Notes: generated by a model not told the origin, from the letters alone. Shown: positions 25,750 through 35,147, numbered from the stretch's first letter. The stretch is 64,000 bases of DNA from UKL13-2 sp043773745 (GCA_043773745.1 JAYVEV010000006.1:8806-72805), one strand, 5' to 3'. Numbers and translations are program-made.

Positions 25750-27068
25750 CAGTAGTTAACCCGTGTCGGTTCTGGTTTTTCTTTGTCGATCTTGGTGTAC
25801 CAAGGCATCAGGATGAAGAATGAGAAATAAACGACGGTCAGAATGCGCGATACCAACGTTGCTGTATCCACGCCACCTATCAGCGGTACACCTTTGGGTA
25901 GTTGCCCCCACACGGTTGTGGGCACGACACCCAGATACCCCAGAATCAAAAAGCTCACCACAAATGCAGCCAGGAAGCCTTTGTAAATCGGGCCGCGATA
26001 GCGCACCGAACGCACCTTGCCGCGATCTAGCCAGGGCAATGCAAACAGAATCATAGTGGCACCGCCCATCACGGCCACACCGGGAAATTGCGAGCTGAAC
26101 ATCGACGGTACCGCGCGCAACATCGCGTAGAACGGGGTGAAATACCAAACCGGCGCGATGTGTGCTGGTGTTACCAGCGGATCAGCGGGTACAAAGTTGG
26201 GGCCTTCCAGAAAGTAGCCGCCCATCTCTGGGGCGAAAAAAACAATCGCTGTAAAGACGGCCAAAAACACCACCACGCCGACCAGATCTTTTACCGTGTA
26301 GTAGGGATGAAATGGAATACCATCAAGCGGCTTGCCGTCAGTCGGGTCTTTGTTTTTCTTGATCTCAATGCCATCAGGATTATTCGAGCCGACTTCATGT
26401 AAAGCCACCAAGTGCGCAGCTACCAAGCCTAGCAATACCATTGGGATGGCAATGACATGGAATGCAAAAAAGCGATTCAGGGTGGCATCACCAATGTTGT
26501 AATCGCCGCGGATCCAGATTGCCAAATCTTCACCGATGAAAGGTATCGCGCCAAATAAATTAATAATTACCTGTGCGCCCCAGTAGGACATCTGGCCCCA
26601 TGGCAGCAAGTAACCAAAGAAGGCCTCGGCCATCAGTGCCAAATAAATCATGCAGCCGAAAATCCACAATAATTCGCGCGGCTTGCGATACGAGCCATAC
26701 ATCAAGCCGCGCATCATGTGCAAATACACCACCAGAAAAAACATTGATGCACCGGTGGAATGCATATAGCGAATCAGCCAGCCCCACGAAACATCACGCA
26801 TGATGTATTCAACCGAGGCAAAGGCGAATTTTGCATCAGGCTTGTAGTTCATAGTCAGGAAAATACCGGTGACGATTTGCATCACCAAAATCAATAAGGC
26901 GAGTGAGCCAAAGTAATACCAAAGGTTGAAATTTTTTGGCGCGTAATACTCGGACAAATGCTCTTTATAAAGCGTGGAAAGCGGGAATCGTTCATCTACC
27001 CAGCCTAGAATTTTCCCGCCCAAGCCATCAGCTGACGGTGTGGCGACCGGTTTTGGAATACTGGCCAT
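25749..27068 (-). CDS. petB: Cytochrome b of the bc1 complex
   Basis: 439 residues, about eight to nine membrane helices, full-length proteobacterial type. Haem ligands appear in HSTGASMFFLVVYLHMMRG and HVIAIPMVLLGLVAAHLVALH (pairs of His 14 apart). Quinol-oxidation-site motif is PVWY (in HIAPVWYFTPFYAMLRA), not the more widespread PEWY. GYLLPWGQMSYWGAQVI is the other diagnostic stretch. Operon petA-petB-petC with 3-bp and 1-bp spacings. Confidence 0.97.
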   Translation of the reverse strand: MASIPKPVATPSADGLGGKILGWVDERFPLSTLYKEHLSEYYAPKNFNLWYYFGSLALLILVMQIVTGIFLTMNYKPDAKFAFASVEYIMRDVSWGWLIRYMHSTGASMFFLVVYLHMMRGLMYGSYRKPRELLWIFGCMIYLALMAEAFFGYLLPWGQMSYWGAQVIINLFGAIPFIGEDLAIWIRGDYNIGDATLNRFFAFHVIAIPMVLLGLVAAHLVALHEVGSNNPDGIEIKKNKDPTDGKPLDGIPFHPYYTVKDLVGVVVFLAVFTAIVFFAPEMGGYFLEGPNFVPADPLVTPAHIAPVWYFTPFYAMLRAVPSMFSSQFPGVAVMGGATMILFALPWLDRGKVRSVRYRGPIYKGFLAAFVVSFLILGYLGVVPTTVWGQLPKGVPLIGGVDTATLVSRILTVVYFSFFILMPWYTKIDKEKPEPTRVNY

Positions 27069-27071
27069 ACG

Positions 27072-27674
27072 TTATGCTCCTTTGGGATCTTCGCCGATCA
27101 TCAACTGCGTATCGGTGACGAATGTGTACGAGGGAACTGCGAGATTCAATGGTGCGGGCATCCCTTTAAAAACACGGCCAGCCAAATCGAATTTGGATTG
27201 ATGACACGGACAGAAAAACCCGCCCGGCCAGTCGGCGCCCAAGTCGGCAGCGCCTATTTCTTTGCGTAAGGTGGGTGAGCAACCCAAGTGCGTACATACG
27301 CCTTTAAGGACCAACCATTCGTCCTTGATCGCACGGCCTGCGCCCTTGATATAGGCGGGCTGTTTCGACGATTCGGAAGCGGGATCAGCCAACAGCGCCT
27401 CATTTTTGGCGAGCTGGGCGATCATCTCAGGTGTGCGGCGAAGAATCCAGTGCGGCGCACCGCGAAATTCAACAGTCAGCATCTGCCCCGGCTCAATGCT
27501 GCCAAGCGACACCGGTACAGAGGCGCCGGCTGCCAGTGCACGGGCTGAAGGTTTCATGCTGATTGCTAAAGGAATCGCAACGGATGCCGCGGCGGTAGCG
27601 CCAACAACGGACGTGGCGGCCACTAAAAAACGGCGTTTTTTGGGGTCAACTTGGTTTAGGACAATCGCGCTCAT
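27072..27674 (-). CDS. petA: Rieske iron-sulfur protein
   Basis: 200 residues. The 2Fe-2S cluster is bound by CTHLGC (Cys127, His129, Cys132) and CPCH (Cys155, His158). The N-terminus has KKRRFLVAATS and a hydrophobic stretch (about 17-42), a twin-arginine-type signal anchor, in line with Rieske proteins being Tat substrates; tatABC lies 2-4 kb away. First gene of the petABC operon; its promoter must be in 27675-28033. Confidence 0.97.
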   Translation of the reverse strand: MSAIVLNQVDPKKRRFLVAATSVVGATAAASVAIPLAISMKPSARALAAGASVPVSLGSIEPGQMLTVEFRGAPHWILRRTPEMIAQLAKNEALLADPASESSKQPAYIKGAGRAIKDEWLVLKGVCTHLGCSPTLRKEIGAADLGADWPGGFFCPCHQSKFDLAGRVFKGMPAPLNLAVPSYTFVTDTQLMIGEDPKGA

Positions 27675-28033
27675 GAGCAGTCTTTATGGTCTTTGTTCAG
27701 TTGGCGTCGCGAGGCCTGCTGTCAATGCTTGATTAGGCATAATTACAGCTCGGCTGTATGCGAGACGAGTAGAGTCACTATTTTATCCGAACCGAACAAT
27801 AAACTTAAGCCCCCTGAGCGAGAATCCTTGGCTTTATGCTAAGTTTTGTGGCGAGAAAGGTCATTTTGTCGAATTTGGGCCGCCCGGTTCGCCGTTGTTT
27901 GCGTCAGGCATCCCAAAATTGACCGAAATAATGGTGTATTTGTTTGACACTAAATCTAGCGGCGCATACGCTGCCAGCGGCAGCGATAATCATTACTATC
28001 AAAAAATAACGTCATTTCTGAAGGAGTCAATAA
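27675..28033. other. Divergent intergenic region petA / mscL (359 bp)
   Basis: Holds the divergent regulatory regions of petABC (left) and mscL (right). Apart from the mscL promoter listed separately, and a GCTGCC/GGCAGC mini-hairpin at 27971-27985 near its predicted start site, I find no gene, tRNA or clear operator. A TTGACA exists on the minus strand (27720-27725) but without a good -10. Confidence 0.6.
27944..27972 (+). promoter_or_regulatory. Sigma-70-type promoter of mscL
   Basis: TTGACA (27944-27949), a 17-bp spacer and TACGCT (27967-27972). Predicted start about 27979, leaving a 55-nt leader before the mscL ATG, whose AAGGAG is at 28021-28026. Confidence 0.6.
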
Positions 28034-28447
28034 ATGAGTTTTGCATCTGAATTCAAAGAGTTTGCCGCAAAAGGTAACGTCATGGACTTGGCAGTTGGGG
28101 TGATCATCGGCGCGGCATTTGGCAAGATAGTCGATTCTGTCGTCGGCGATCTGATTATGCCCATCGTCGGTAAAATTTTTGGCGGACTGGACTTTTCGGG
28201 GATGTACATCCCGCTCAACGGTCAAGCAAGCGGTTTGCTGTTGGCTGAGGCGAAGAAGGCAGGGGCGGTGATTGCATACGGTAATTTCATTACCATCGCG
28301 ATCAATTTCGCGATTCTGGCACTGATTATTTTCATGCTGGTTAAGCAAATGAACAAGCTGAAAAAAGAAGCGCCACCCGCAGCGCCAGCCCCTACCCCTG
28401 AAGATGTCATATTGTTGCGTGAAATTCGGGACGCGCTAAAAAAATAG
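28034..28447 (+). CDS. mscL: Large-conductance mechanosensitive channel
   Basis: 137 residues. Opens under membrane tension during hypo-osmotic shock. N-terminal amphipathic helix FASEFKEFAAKGNVMDLAVGVIIGAAFGKIVDSVV (in parts) is the invariant first half, forming TM1. The second helix (about 75-97) is followed by the cytoplasmic bundle ending PEDVILLREIRDALKK. Length is the family norm (136 in E. coli). AAGGAG 7 bp upstream. Confidence 0.97.
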   Translation: MSFASEFKEFAAKGNVMDLAVGVIIGAAFGKIVDSVVGDLIMPIVGKIFGGLDFSGMYIPLNGQASGLLLAEAKKAGAVIAYGNFITIAINFAILALIIFMLVKQMNKLKKEAPPAAPAPTPEDVILLREIRDALKK

Positions 28448-28644
28448 AGAATTAGTCGAAATAACGCCAATTTGGCTACTGATGGCAGCTTTTTTTCGAT
28501 TTTGCTGGCGTGGTTGATGGGTGCTGCGGCTAAAAAAAAGCGGTTACCGTTGCTTTTTGATTTTTTGCCCTCATACTCAATATCGGTCGCCATTTAGTCC
28601 CTGCCGACATTTTATTTCCATTTTCAATTACTAAGCCTCCATCT

Positions 28645-29829
28645 ATGCGTCGTCTCTGGGTTATTTTTGCTGAATTTGTCACCATCACTTTGGCGATTGT
28701 GTTTGTGGTGACGCTGATTCGGCCCGATTGGAATCCGTGGCGTAAAAACGTGGTGGAAATTCGCGAATCATCGTTGCCTGGCGGCCTTTTAAATGTGACT
28801 AACGCCAATTCGGTACGCACAACGTATGCGGACGCGGCTAAAAAAGCGATGATTTCTGTCGTCAATGTTTCTTCGTCGCGCGATGTGCGGTTGCCCAAAG
28901 GCCACCCTTTACTGGGTGACCCCTTGTTTCGCCGGTTCTTTCAAACACCAGATGACGATGGTGATGCCGATTTGGATAAGCAGGCGGGCTTAGGTTCTGG
29001 TGTCATTGTCAATGCTGACGATAAGGGAGGGTATGTGCTCACTAATGACCATGTGGTCAATGGTGCCAGCACGATTCAAATCTCATTTGCCGACGGTCGT
29101 GTCATGCCTGCAAAGGTAGTGGGTACCGACCCTGAAAGTGATCTGGCGGTGCTCAGGATCGAAGGCAAGGGGCTGACACCGATCACCTTCGGCCAATCCG
29201 AAAAAGCACAAGTCGGCGATGTGGTGTTAGCGGTAGGCGATCCGTTTGGTGTGGGCCAAACAGTAACAATGGGCATTGTGAGCGCACTGGGACGTAACCG
29301 CTTGGGCGTCAATCGCTATGAAAATTTTATCCAAACCGATGCCGCCATTAACCCTGGCAACTCCGGTGGCGCACTAGTCGATGTGAACGGTAATCTGATT
29401 GGTATCAACAGCGTGATTTATTCGCAGTCCGGCGGTTCGCTGGGAATTGGTTTTGCCATTCCCGTCTCAATGGCAAAAGGCGTAATGGAGCAAATCATCG
29501 CAGAAGGATCGGTCACCCGCGGTTTTGTCGGCATTACGCCCAAAGACATTACGCCTGAGTTGGCAGAGGCATTGAAGCTTGCGGTTGCACGCGGCGCGCT
29601 GGTCGAAAACGTGAGCAAAGGTTATCCCGCCGATAAGGCAGGCGTAAAGCCGGGCGACGTGATTACCGCGATTGATGCCAAACCGATTCAGGATAGCGTT
29701 GCCGCGATGGCAGCGATTGCCGCACTGAAGCCTGGCAGTACGGCAAAATTTCTGGTGATTCGCAACCAGAAAGAAATGACGCTGATGGTCAATATCGGCA
29801 GAAGACCGAAAGCGCCGAAGACGCGCTAG
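28645..29829 (+). CDS. DegS/AlgW-like HtrA serine protease
   Basis: 394 residues. One N-terminal membrane anchor (about 5-24), trypsin-like domain with catalytic His136 (TNDHVVNG), Asp166 (PESDLAVL) and Ser240 (NPGNSGGAL), and a single C-terminal PDZ domain (about 295-385; RGALVENVSKGYPADKAGVKPGDVI). The anchor plus one PDZ matches DegS/AlgW (site-1 protease of the sigma-E response) rather than DegP or DegQ, which are secreted with two PDZ. Convergent with tatC. Confidence 0.93.
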   Translation: MRRLWVIFAEFVTITLAIVFVVTLIRPDWNPWRKNVVEIRESSLPGGLLNVTNANSVRTTYADAAKKAMISVVNVSSSRDVRLPKGHPLLGDPLFRRFFQTPDDDGDADLDKQAGLGSGVIVNADDKGGYVLTNDHVVNGASTIQISFADGRVMPAKVVGTDPESDLAVLRIEGKGLTPITFGQSEKAQVGDVVLAVGDPFGVGQTVTMGIVSALGRNRLGVNRYENFIQTDAAINPGNSGGALVDVNGNLIGINSVIYSQSGGSLGIGFAIPVSMAKGVMEQIIAEGSVTRGFVGITPKDITPELAEALKLAVARGALVENVSKGYPADKAGVKPGDVITAIDAKPIQDSVAAMAAIAALKPGSTAKFLVIRNQKEMTLMVNIGRRPKAPKTR

Positions 29830-29863
29830 CATCAGCGCGCAAAAGCTGAGTTACAACAGAAAG

Positions 29864-30631
29864 CTAAGTTGCCGCCACTTCCGCTTCGATGGGTTTTACA
29901 AAAAATCGCGCGAAGATTATTCCCAGCTCGTACAAAATGCAAAGCGGAATAGCGAGTGCTAGCTGTGATGTAACGTCAGGCGGGGTAACGACCGCAGCCA
30001 CCACAAAGGCGCCGACGATGACGTAACGCCGCACTTCGCGCAAGGTTGCAATGCTCACGATACCGGTCGCCACTAATACCACCACCACTACCGGGGTCTC
30101 AAACGCAAGCCCAAACGCCAGAAACATGCCCATTACAAAACTAAAATAGTTTTCAATATCGGGGGCAACGGTGATCGAACTCGGTGCCATTTGCGCGATA
30201 AAGGCAAACACCATTTGGAACACAAAGAAATAGCAAAATGCCATGCCGACGAAAAACAGTACGGTGCTGGTAAAAATCAACGGCAGCACAAAACGCTTTT
30301 CATGCTTATAAAGGCCCGGTGCCACAAACGCCCAGGCCTGATACAAAATAATCGGCAACGCACCTAGGAATGCCCCCAGCATGGCGATTTTGAGCGGGAT
30401 AAAGAACGGTGCAATGACGCCCGTTGCAATCATTTTTGAGCCCACGGGCAGCGCATCAATCATCGGCTGTGCGACAAAATCGTAGAGCTTGCCGGCCAAA
30501 AACCATGGCGGGGTAATCAATGGAATCAACACCACAAGCCAGGCAAAAATGGCTTTGACGAGCCGATCCCGCAGCTCGACAAGATGCGAAACGAAAGTGT
30601 CTTGCCCGCTAGTTTCAGTGGAATCGGTCAT
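29864..30631 (-). CDS. tatC: Sec-independent translocase TatC
   Basis: About 255 residues from MTDSTETSGQDTFVSHLVELRDRL; the frame extends upstream through tatB sequence but this ATG fits the family. Six membrane helices, with the conserved SHLVELRDRL start, PLxFTSTVLFFVGMAFCYFFV segment and GLAFETPVVVVVL. TatC recognises twin-arginine signal peptides. It closes the tatABC cluster at the end of the long minus-strand run. Confidence 0.96.
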   Translation of the reverse strand: MTDSTETSGQDTFVSHLVELRDRLVKAIFAWLVVLIPLITPPWFLAGKLYDFVAQPMIDALPVGSKMIATGVIAPFFIPLKIAMLGAFLGALPIILYQAWAFVAPGLYKHEKRFVLPLIFTSTVLFFVGMAFCYFFVFQMVFAFIAQMAPSSITVAPDIENYFSFVMGMFLAFGLAFETPVVVVVLVATGIVSIATLREVRRYVIVGAFVVAAVVTPPDVTSQLALAIPLCILYELGIIFARFFVKPIEAEVAAT

Positions 30632-30650
30632 AGTGGTGATTGATGAAACG

Positions 30651-31229
30651 TTAAATGACTGCCGGAGTGGAACTCGGCGAAGCAGGCCGGGAATGATCGG
30701 TATATGGCCGCGAGGGCTCAATGCCAAAATCAAACAGGCCCTGACCATGCGCGTTTGCCACCTCTTGCTGTGCCAAGACTGGCGCGGACTTTAGGGGATT
30801 CAGGGACGTCAGGGGTGTAGTGCCAGACGCAATCGTTTCTGTTTCGCCAGGCCCCTTCATTTCCACCGTGGCAGGTGTATTGCTGTCCACATTGGGCAGA
30901 GCCGTATCGGTTGTTTTTGCAACAGCATCGGTACCCGTTTTTTCGGCGGTTGTTTGAATGAGCTTGGCTTCAGATTCAACCTCGCTCGCGTGTTTTTGCA
31001 CCGTTTGCTCAAACGAGCGCGCAGCATCCTGCACTTCTTGTTTTATTTTGGAAAGCTCGGAGGTTTCCATCTCGCGGGCGATATCAGCTTTGACGCCATT
31101 TACATAGCGTTGCAGCCGCCCAAATAAATGCCCCGCCGTCCGCGCCACCTTGGGCAGACGCTCGGGGCCGAGCACCACCAGCGCAACAGCACCAATGACG
31201 GCGATTTCAGAAAAACTAATATCGAGCAT
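30651..31229 (-). CDS. tatB: Sec-independent translocase TatB
   Basis: About 192 residues from MLDISFSEIAVIGAVALVVLGPERLP, the classic TatB start, with a hydrophobic helix, a hinge and an amphipathic helix, then a long charged coiled coil (60-120) and a Pro/Ser/Thr-rich C-terminus. The LGPERLP motif distinguishes TatB from TatA. The translation start is set by this motif; upstream codons in the same frame lie in the tatA-tatB gap. tatC follows after 19 bp. Confidence 0.95.
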   Translation of the reverse strand: MLDISFSEIAVIGAVALVVLGPERLPKVARTAGHLFGRLQRYVNGVKADIAREMETSELSKIKQEVQDAARSFEQTVQKHASEVESEAKLIQTTAEKTGTDAVAKTTDTALPNVDSNTPATVEMKGPGETETIASGTTPLTSLNPLKSAPVLAQQEVANAHGQGLFDFGIEPSRPYTDHSRPASPSSTPAVI

Positions 31230-31362
31230 AGGGCGCGAAAACCCGGTTTGTGATGAGAGTGTAAAAATATTGCAAGTATTGCGGCAAAAATATTCCGGCA
31301 AGGGGATGACAGCAAGCTGCTTGGCGAGGCCGCAATATTTCTCCTAGACGAAGCAATGTTAA

Positions 31363-31587
31363 TTACGACTTTTGCTTGTCTTTCACTTCGCCATCAATAG
31401 TCTGGCCCGATTTCTCGGTGGCGAGTTGCTCGGGCTTTTTATCGGCATCATCGGTCTTCATGCCATCCTTGAAGCCTTTCACGGCACCGCCCAGGTCGCT
31501 GCCGATGTTTTTGAGCTTCTTGGTGCCGAATACCAGCAGTACGATGACCAACACAATCAACCAGTGCCAAATGCTAAAACTACCCAT
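31363..31587 (-). CDS. tatA: Sec-independent translocase TatA
   Basis: 74 residues from MGSFSIWHWLIVLVIVLLVFGTKKLKN, one helix plus the FGTKKL hinge and amphipathic helix (GGAVKGFKDGM). A ribosome site, ACAGGAGA, lies directly upstream of the ATG. TatA forms the translocation pore. First of tatABC; the HIT-family gene precedes it by 170 bp, so tatABC may have its own promoter. Confidence 0.95.
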   Translation of the reverse strand: MGSFSIWHWLIVLVIVLLVFGTKKLKNIGSDLGGAVKGFKDGMKTDDADKKPEQLATEKSGQTIDGEVKDKQKS

Positions 31588-31757
31588 GAGAATCTCCTGT
31601 AAAAATAATGTATCCGTTGCGGTGTATTCACGCTTTAAGTGGGGGCTGATTACAAAATGCAATATCAGCTACCGAATGCGAAGAAGGATATTGCTTGGAT
31701 GCGCTGGGCCAGCCGAGGTTCAGTGCAAACGTTGTTTAATAATACAATTAACAATCA

Positions 31758-32135
31758 CTAGGTTTGGGCACCCATCGCTCGCAATGCGGTAGCACCAGGG
31801 CGATTGCCAAACACATGTATATGCAAATGATACACGTCTTGCCCGCCCAGCTTGCCGGTATTGATCGCGGTGCGAAACCCGTCGGTCAGACCCTGTTCCT
31901 TGGCCAGTACCGCTGCCAGGCTCAACATTTTGCCAAGCAGCACGGAATCGTCCGGCGTGACATCAGCCAGGGTAGGAATAAATTTTTTCGGAATAATCAA
32001 AAAATGAACTTCTGCCAGCGGGTGAATATCGTGAAAAGCAAGCAGCTCATCATCTTCGTAAATGCGCTTGCAGGGGATTTCCCCGCGCAATATTTTGCCA
32101 AAAATGGTGTTGTTTATGTTGTGATCAGAGGTCAT
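31758..32135 (-). CDS. hinT: HIT-family (HinT-type) nucleotide-binding protein
   Basis: 125 residues. The histidine triad is H-L-H-I-H-V (His103, His105, His107), with NNTIFGKILRGEIPCKRIYEDD at the N-terminus as in bacterial HinT. These enzymes hydrolyse adenosine 5'-phosphoramidates. The start overlaps the hisE stop, so it is translated with the histidine operon; this order (hisE-HIT-tatABC) is common in betaproteobacteria. Confidence 0.94.
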   Translation of the reverse strand: MTSDHNINNTIFGKILRGEIPCKRIYEDDELLAFHDIHPLAEVHFLIIPKKFIPTLADVTPDDSVLLGKMLSLAAVLAKEQGLTDGFRTAINTGKLGGQDVYHLHIHVFGNRPGATALRAMGAQT

Positions 32136-32452
32136 TTTGCGGGCCGTGCGTTTTTTTCATCGATACCTGAGGTGCCTTCACGGCGATCCAGTTCGGCCAG
32201 CACATCGGCCAAGGCAATATGTTGATGTCCCAGCATGACGAGGATATGAAACAGCAAGTCCGCCGTTTCGTATATGGTCGCCTCGCGCGCGCCGGATTTG
32301 GCCGCGATGACCGTTTCAGTTGCCTCCTCGCCAATTTTTTTCAGAATTGTATCGAGGCCTTTCGCGTTTAATTTGGCGACATAAGACGATTCCGGCGCGG
32401 CATTTTTACGCGCGGCAATGATGGCTTCGAGTCGTTGCAGGGTGTCGTTCAA
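32132..32452 (-). CDS. hisE: Phosphoribosyl-ATP pyrophosphatase
   Basis: 106 residues, all-alpha MazG-like fold. Removes pyrophosphate from phosphoribosyl-ATP in step 2 of histidine synthesis. GEEATETVIAAK and ETADLLFHILVMLGHQ carry the metal-binding acidic residues. It is separate from hisI, unlike the fused HisIE of enterics. Overlaps the HIT gene by 4 bp. Confidence 0.96.
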   Translation of the reverse strand: MNDTLQRLEAIIAARKNAAPESSYVAKLNAKGLDTILKKIGEEATETVIAAKSGAREATIYETADLLFHILVMLGHQHIALADVLAELDRREGTSGIDEKNARPAK

Positions 32453-32459
32453 GGGGCGC

Positions 32460-32864
32460 TCAATCGGGTTGGAAATTGCCGGGCGATGTTAGCACGGGCA
32501 TGGTGACGACCCAAGCACCATCCTGTCGCAGGTTAAAAAAGCAGTTGGCGCGTCCGGTGTGACACGCGATACCGCCCACCTGCTCAACCGTTAGCAACAG
32601 GGTATCGCCATCGCAATCAAGTCGGAGCTCTCGCACATGTTGTATGTGGCCGGATGACTCGCCTTTTTTCCACAACATTTTGCGTGAGCGTGACCAATAA
32701 TGAGCATCGCCCGAGGTCAGCGTGAGCGCCAATGATTCCCGGTTCATCCAGGCCATCATCAACACATCTTTGCTGGTCGCGTCCTGTGCAATCGCGGCAA
32801 CCAAACCGTGTTCGTTCCATTTCACCGCGTCTAGTAGCATGGTGTTGGGGATGCTGGCCATCAC
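32460..32864 (-). CDS. hisI: Phosphoribosyl-AMP cyclohydrolase
   Basis: 134 residues, a zinc enzyme that opens the purine ring of phosphoribosyl-AMP. Motifs: VLMMAWMNRESL, WSRSRKMLWKKGESSGH, DCDGDTLLL and CHTGRANCFF (zinc cysteines and Mg aspartates). Stop precedes hisE by 7 bp; start overlaps the hisF stop (ATGA). Confidence 0.96.
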   Translation of the reverse strand: MMASIPNTMLLDAVKWNEHGLVAAIAQDATSKDVLMMAWMNRESLALTLTSGDAHYWSRSRKMLWKKGESSGHIQHVRELRLDCDGDTLLLTVEQVGGIACHTGRANCFFNLRQDGAWVVTMPVLTSPGNFQPD

Positions 32865-33619
32865 AATCGCATCTCGATCCCGCGAGCCGCCATCAGCTGT
32901 TTGGCTTGTCGCACGGTAAATTCGCCGAAGTGAAAAATTGAGGCAGCGAGTACGGCGTCCGCCTTGCCTTCGAGCACACCGTCGGCTAAATCGGCAAGGC
33001 TACCCACGCCGCCAGAAGCGATCACGGGCACCGTGACAGCCTCCGCCACGGCGCGGGTAAGTGCCAAATCAAAGCCTGATTTGGTGCCATCGCGGTCCAT
33101 GCTGGTGAGCAAAATTTCACCAGCGCCTAGCGCATTCATTTGTCGCGCCCATTCAACCACATCGAGACCTGTGGCTTTGCGTCCGCCGTGCGTGAATACT
33201 TGCCACCCGCCATCGTCTCTTTTGCGAGCATCAATTGCCACCACAATGGCCTGTGAACCGAATTTATCGGCAGCTTCTTTGACCAGCTGCGGGTTGGTTA
33301 CCGCCGAGGTATTGATGCTGATTTTATCCGCACCCGCATTGAGCAAGCGGCGCACATCGTTGACCTCGCGCACTCCACCGCCTACAGTCAGCGGAATAAA
33401 AACCTGCTCGGCCACACGTTCAATAATGTCGAGGATGAGGCCGCGCTGATCCGAACTGGCGGTGATATCGAGAAAGGTGATTTCATCGGCACCTTCATCA
33501 TTATATTTTTTCGCGATTTCAACCGGGTCACCCGCGTCGCGCAGGTTCAAAAAATTGACGCCTTTGACCACACGGCCGGCGTTAACGTCTAAGCAAGGAA
33601 TGATTCGTTTGGCCAGCAT
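32861..33619 (-). CDS. hisF: Imidazole glycerol phosphate synthase, cyclase subunit
   Basis: 252-residue TIM barrel starting MLAKRIIPCLDVNAGRVVKGVNF. Asp11 (CLDV) and the Asp in AIDARKRD-like region (about residue 130) are the catalytic pair. It works with HisH, which supplies ammonia from glutamine, giving IGP and AICAR. GGGVREVNDVRRLLNAGADKI and ASGGVGSLADL are phosphate-binding loops. Confidence 0.97.
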   Translation of the reverse strand: MLAKRIIPCLDVNAGRVVKGVNFLNLRDAGDPVEIAKKYNDEGADEITFLDITASSDQRGLILDIIERVAEQVFIPLTVGGGVREVNDVRRLLNAGADKISINTSAVTNPQLVKEAADKFGSQAIVVAIDARKRDDGGWQVFTHGGRKATGLDVVEWARQMNALGAGEILLTSMDRDGTKSGFDLALTRAVAEAVTVPVIASGGVGSLADLADGVLEGKADAVLAASIFHFGEFTVRQAKQLMAARGIEMRL

Positions 33620-33658
33620 GGGTATCCGATAAACCGACTGCGCGTGTTGATCGTGAGA

Positions 33659-34399
33659 TCAAGTTTCGGTCGCGTGAGCGAGTTCGCAAGCTTTTTTAAA
33701 ATCGAGCTTGCCTTCATAAATTGCCCGGCCGGTAATAGCGCCCATGATGCCTTCATCTTCCACCGCAATCAGGCGCTTTACATCTTCAATATCATTGAGT
33801 CCACCGCTGGCGATGACGGGAATGGTGAGCGCTTGAGCAAGCTTGACCGTCGCCTCAATATTCACGCCGGTCATCATGCCATCACGTCCAATGTCAGTGT
33901 AAAGCACAGCTTCAACGCCGTAATCTTGAAACCGAACCGCCAGATCGATAACATCATGGCCGGTTAGTTTTGACCAACCATCGGTCGCCACTTTGCCGTC
34001 TTTCGCATCGAGCGCGACAATAATATGGCCCGGAAATGCGTCACAGGCTTCATGCAAAAAGCCGGAAATTTTGACTGCTGCCGTGCCGATCACGATGTAA
34101 GAAACACCGTCGTCCAGATAGCGTTCAATCGTATCTAGGTCGCGGATGCCGCCGCCAAGCTGAATCGGCAATTCGCTGCCGACCTCGGCGATGATTTCTT
34201 TGACAATACTTTCGTTTCGCGGCTTGCCGGCGAATGCGCCGTTGAGATCGACTACGTGCAGCCGTCTTGCGCCCATATCGAGCCATTTGCGGGCGGTTTC
34301 GCGTGCGTTGTCAGAGAAGATGGTGGCCGATGCCATTTCGCCTTTTTCAAGGCGCACGCATTTGCCGTCTTTGATATCGATTGCGGGGATGATCAACAT
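33659..34399 (-). CDS. hisA: ProFAR isomerase
   Basis: 246-residue TIM barrel beginning MLIIPAIDIKDGKCVRLEKG. The catalytic Asp8 lies in IDIKDG, and the partner Asp in YTDIGRDGMM. IQLGGGIRDLDTIERYL and IASGGLNDIEDVKRL are phosphate loops. Amadori isomerisation of ProFAR to PRFAR. Closely related to HisF next to it. Confidence 0.97.
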   Translation of the reverse strand: MLIIPAIDIKDGKCVRLEKGEMASATIFSDNARETARKWLDMGARRLHVVDLNGAFAGKPRNESIVKEIIAEVGSELPIQLGGGIRDLDTIERYLDDGVSYIVIGTAAVKISGFLHEACDAFPGHIIVALDAKDGKVATDGWSKLTGHDVIDLAVRFQDYGVEAVLYTDIGRDGMMTGVNIEATVKLAQALTIPVIASGGLNDIEDVKRLIAVEDEGIMGAITGRAIYEGKLDFKKACELAHATET

Positions 34400-34465
34400 C
34401 GTCGGATAGGTAGTGTGGTGGAAGAAAGAGAAATTAGAGTATGCAAAAATTCAACGCGGAGAAAT

Positions 34466-35128
34466 TCAGGGATTCCATTCGAGGAAATTTTTATATAGCG
34501 TCAAACCAGCGTGATGACTTTTTTCAGGATGAAATTGTGTCGCAAAAATATTGTCGCGTGCAATAGCTGCTGTAAAGCGCTGGCCATAGTCTGCCACGGC
34601 AGTAGTGACTTTGGAGTCGGTAATTTCGGCAGGCTCACAGTAATAACTATGCACGAAATAAAAACGCTCTGCATCGGCAATATTTTTCCACAGCGGATGA
34701 GGGCTGGTTTGGACCACTTCGTTCCATCCCATATGCGGTACTTTCAGTGTGGATTCGTGCGGGCGAAACCGTTTCACCTTGCCGGCAAAAATACCCAGGC
34801 CGGGCGTGTCGCCTTCCTCCGAAACATCAAACAACATTTGCATGCCCACGCAAATGCCGAAGAATGGCTTTGCGCCATGGCCGCCGTTGCTTTCCCCCGC
34901 GCTATAGCGAACAGCCTCTTCAAGCCCGCTTTCACGCAAATAGCGCATGCAATCCGGCATCGCGCCTTGACCGGGGAAAATAACACGATCAGCATCGCGA
35001 ACCTGCTGAGGTGAATTTGAAATCGCGACACTGATTGGCAATGCGTGTTCGCGCACGACAAATTCAAACGCTTTCGCCACCGAGCGAAGATTGCCCATTC
35101 CGTAATCGACAACAACAATTTTTTGCAT
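34466..35128 (-). CDS. hisH: Imidazole glycerol phosphate synthase, glutaminase subunit
   Basis: 220 residues, class I glutamine amidotransferase. Nucleophile Cys93 is in FFGICVGMQMLF; His and Glu of the triad are in QFHPEKSH near the C-terminus. GMGNLRSVAKA is the family N-terminus. It provides ammonia to HisF. The 95-bp gap on its upstream side holds repeat copy C. Confidence 0.97.
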   Translation of the reverse strand: MQKIVVVDYGMGNLRSVAKAFEFVVREHALPISVAISNSPQQVRDADRVIFPGQGAMPDCMRYLRESGLEEAVRYSAGESNGGHGAKPFFGICVGMQMLFDVSEEGDTPGLGIFAGKVKRFRPHESTLKVPHMGWNEVVQTSPHPLWKNIADAERFYFVHSYYCEPAEITDSKVTTAVADYGQRFTAAIARDNIFATQFHPEKSHHAGLTLYKNFLEWNP

Positions 35129-35147
35129 AGAGAATGAGGAAATTTAA

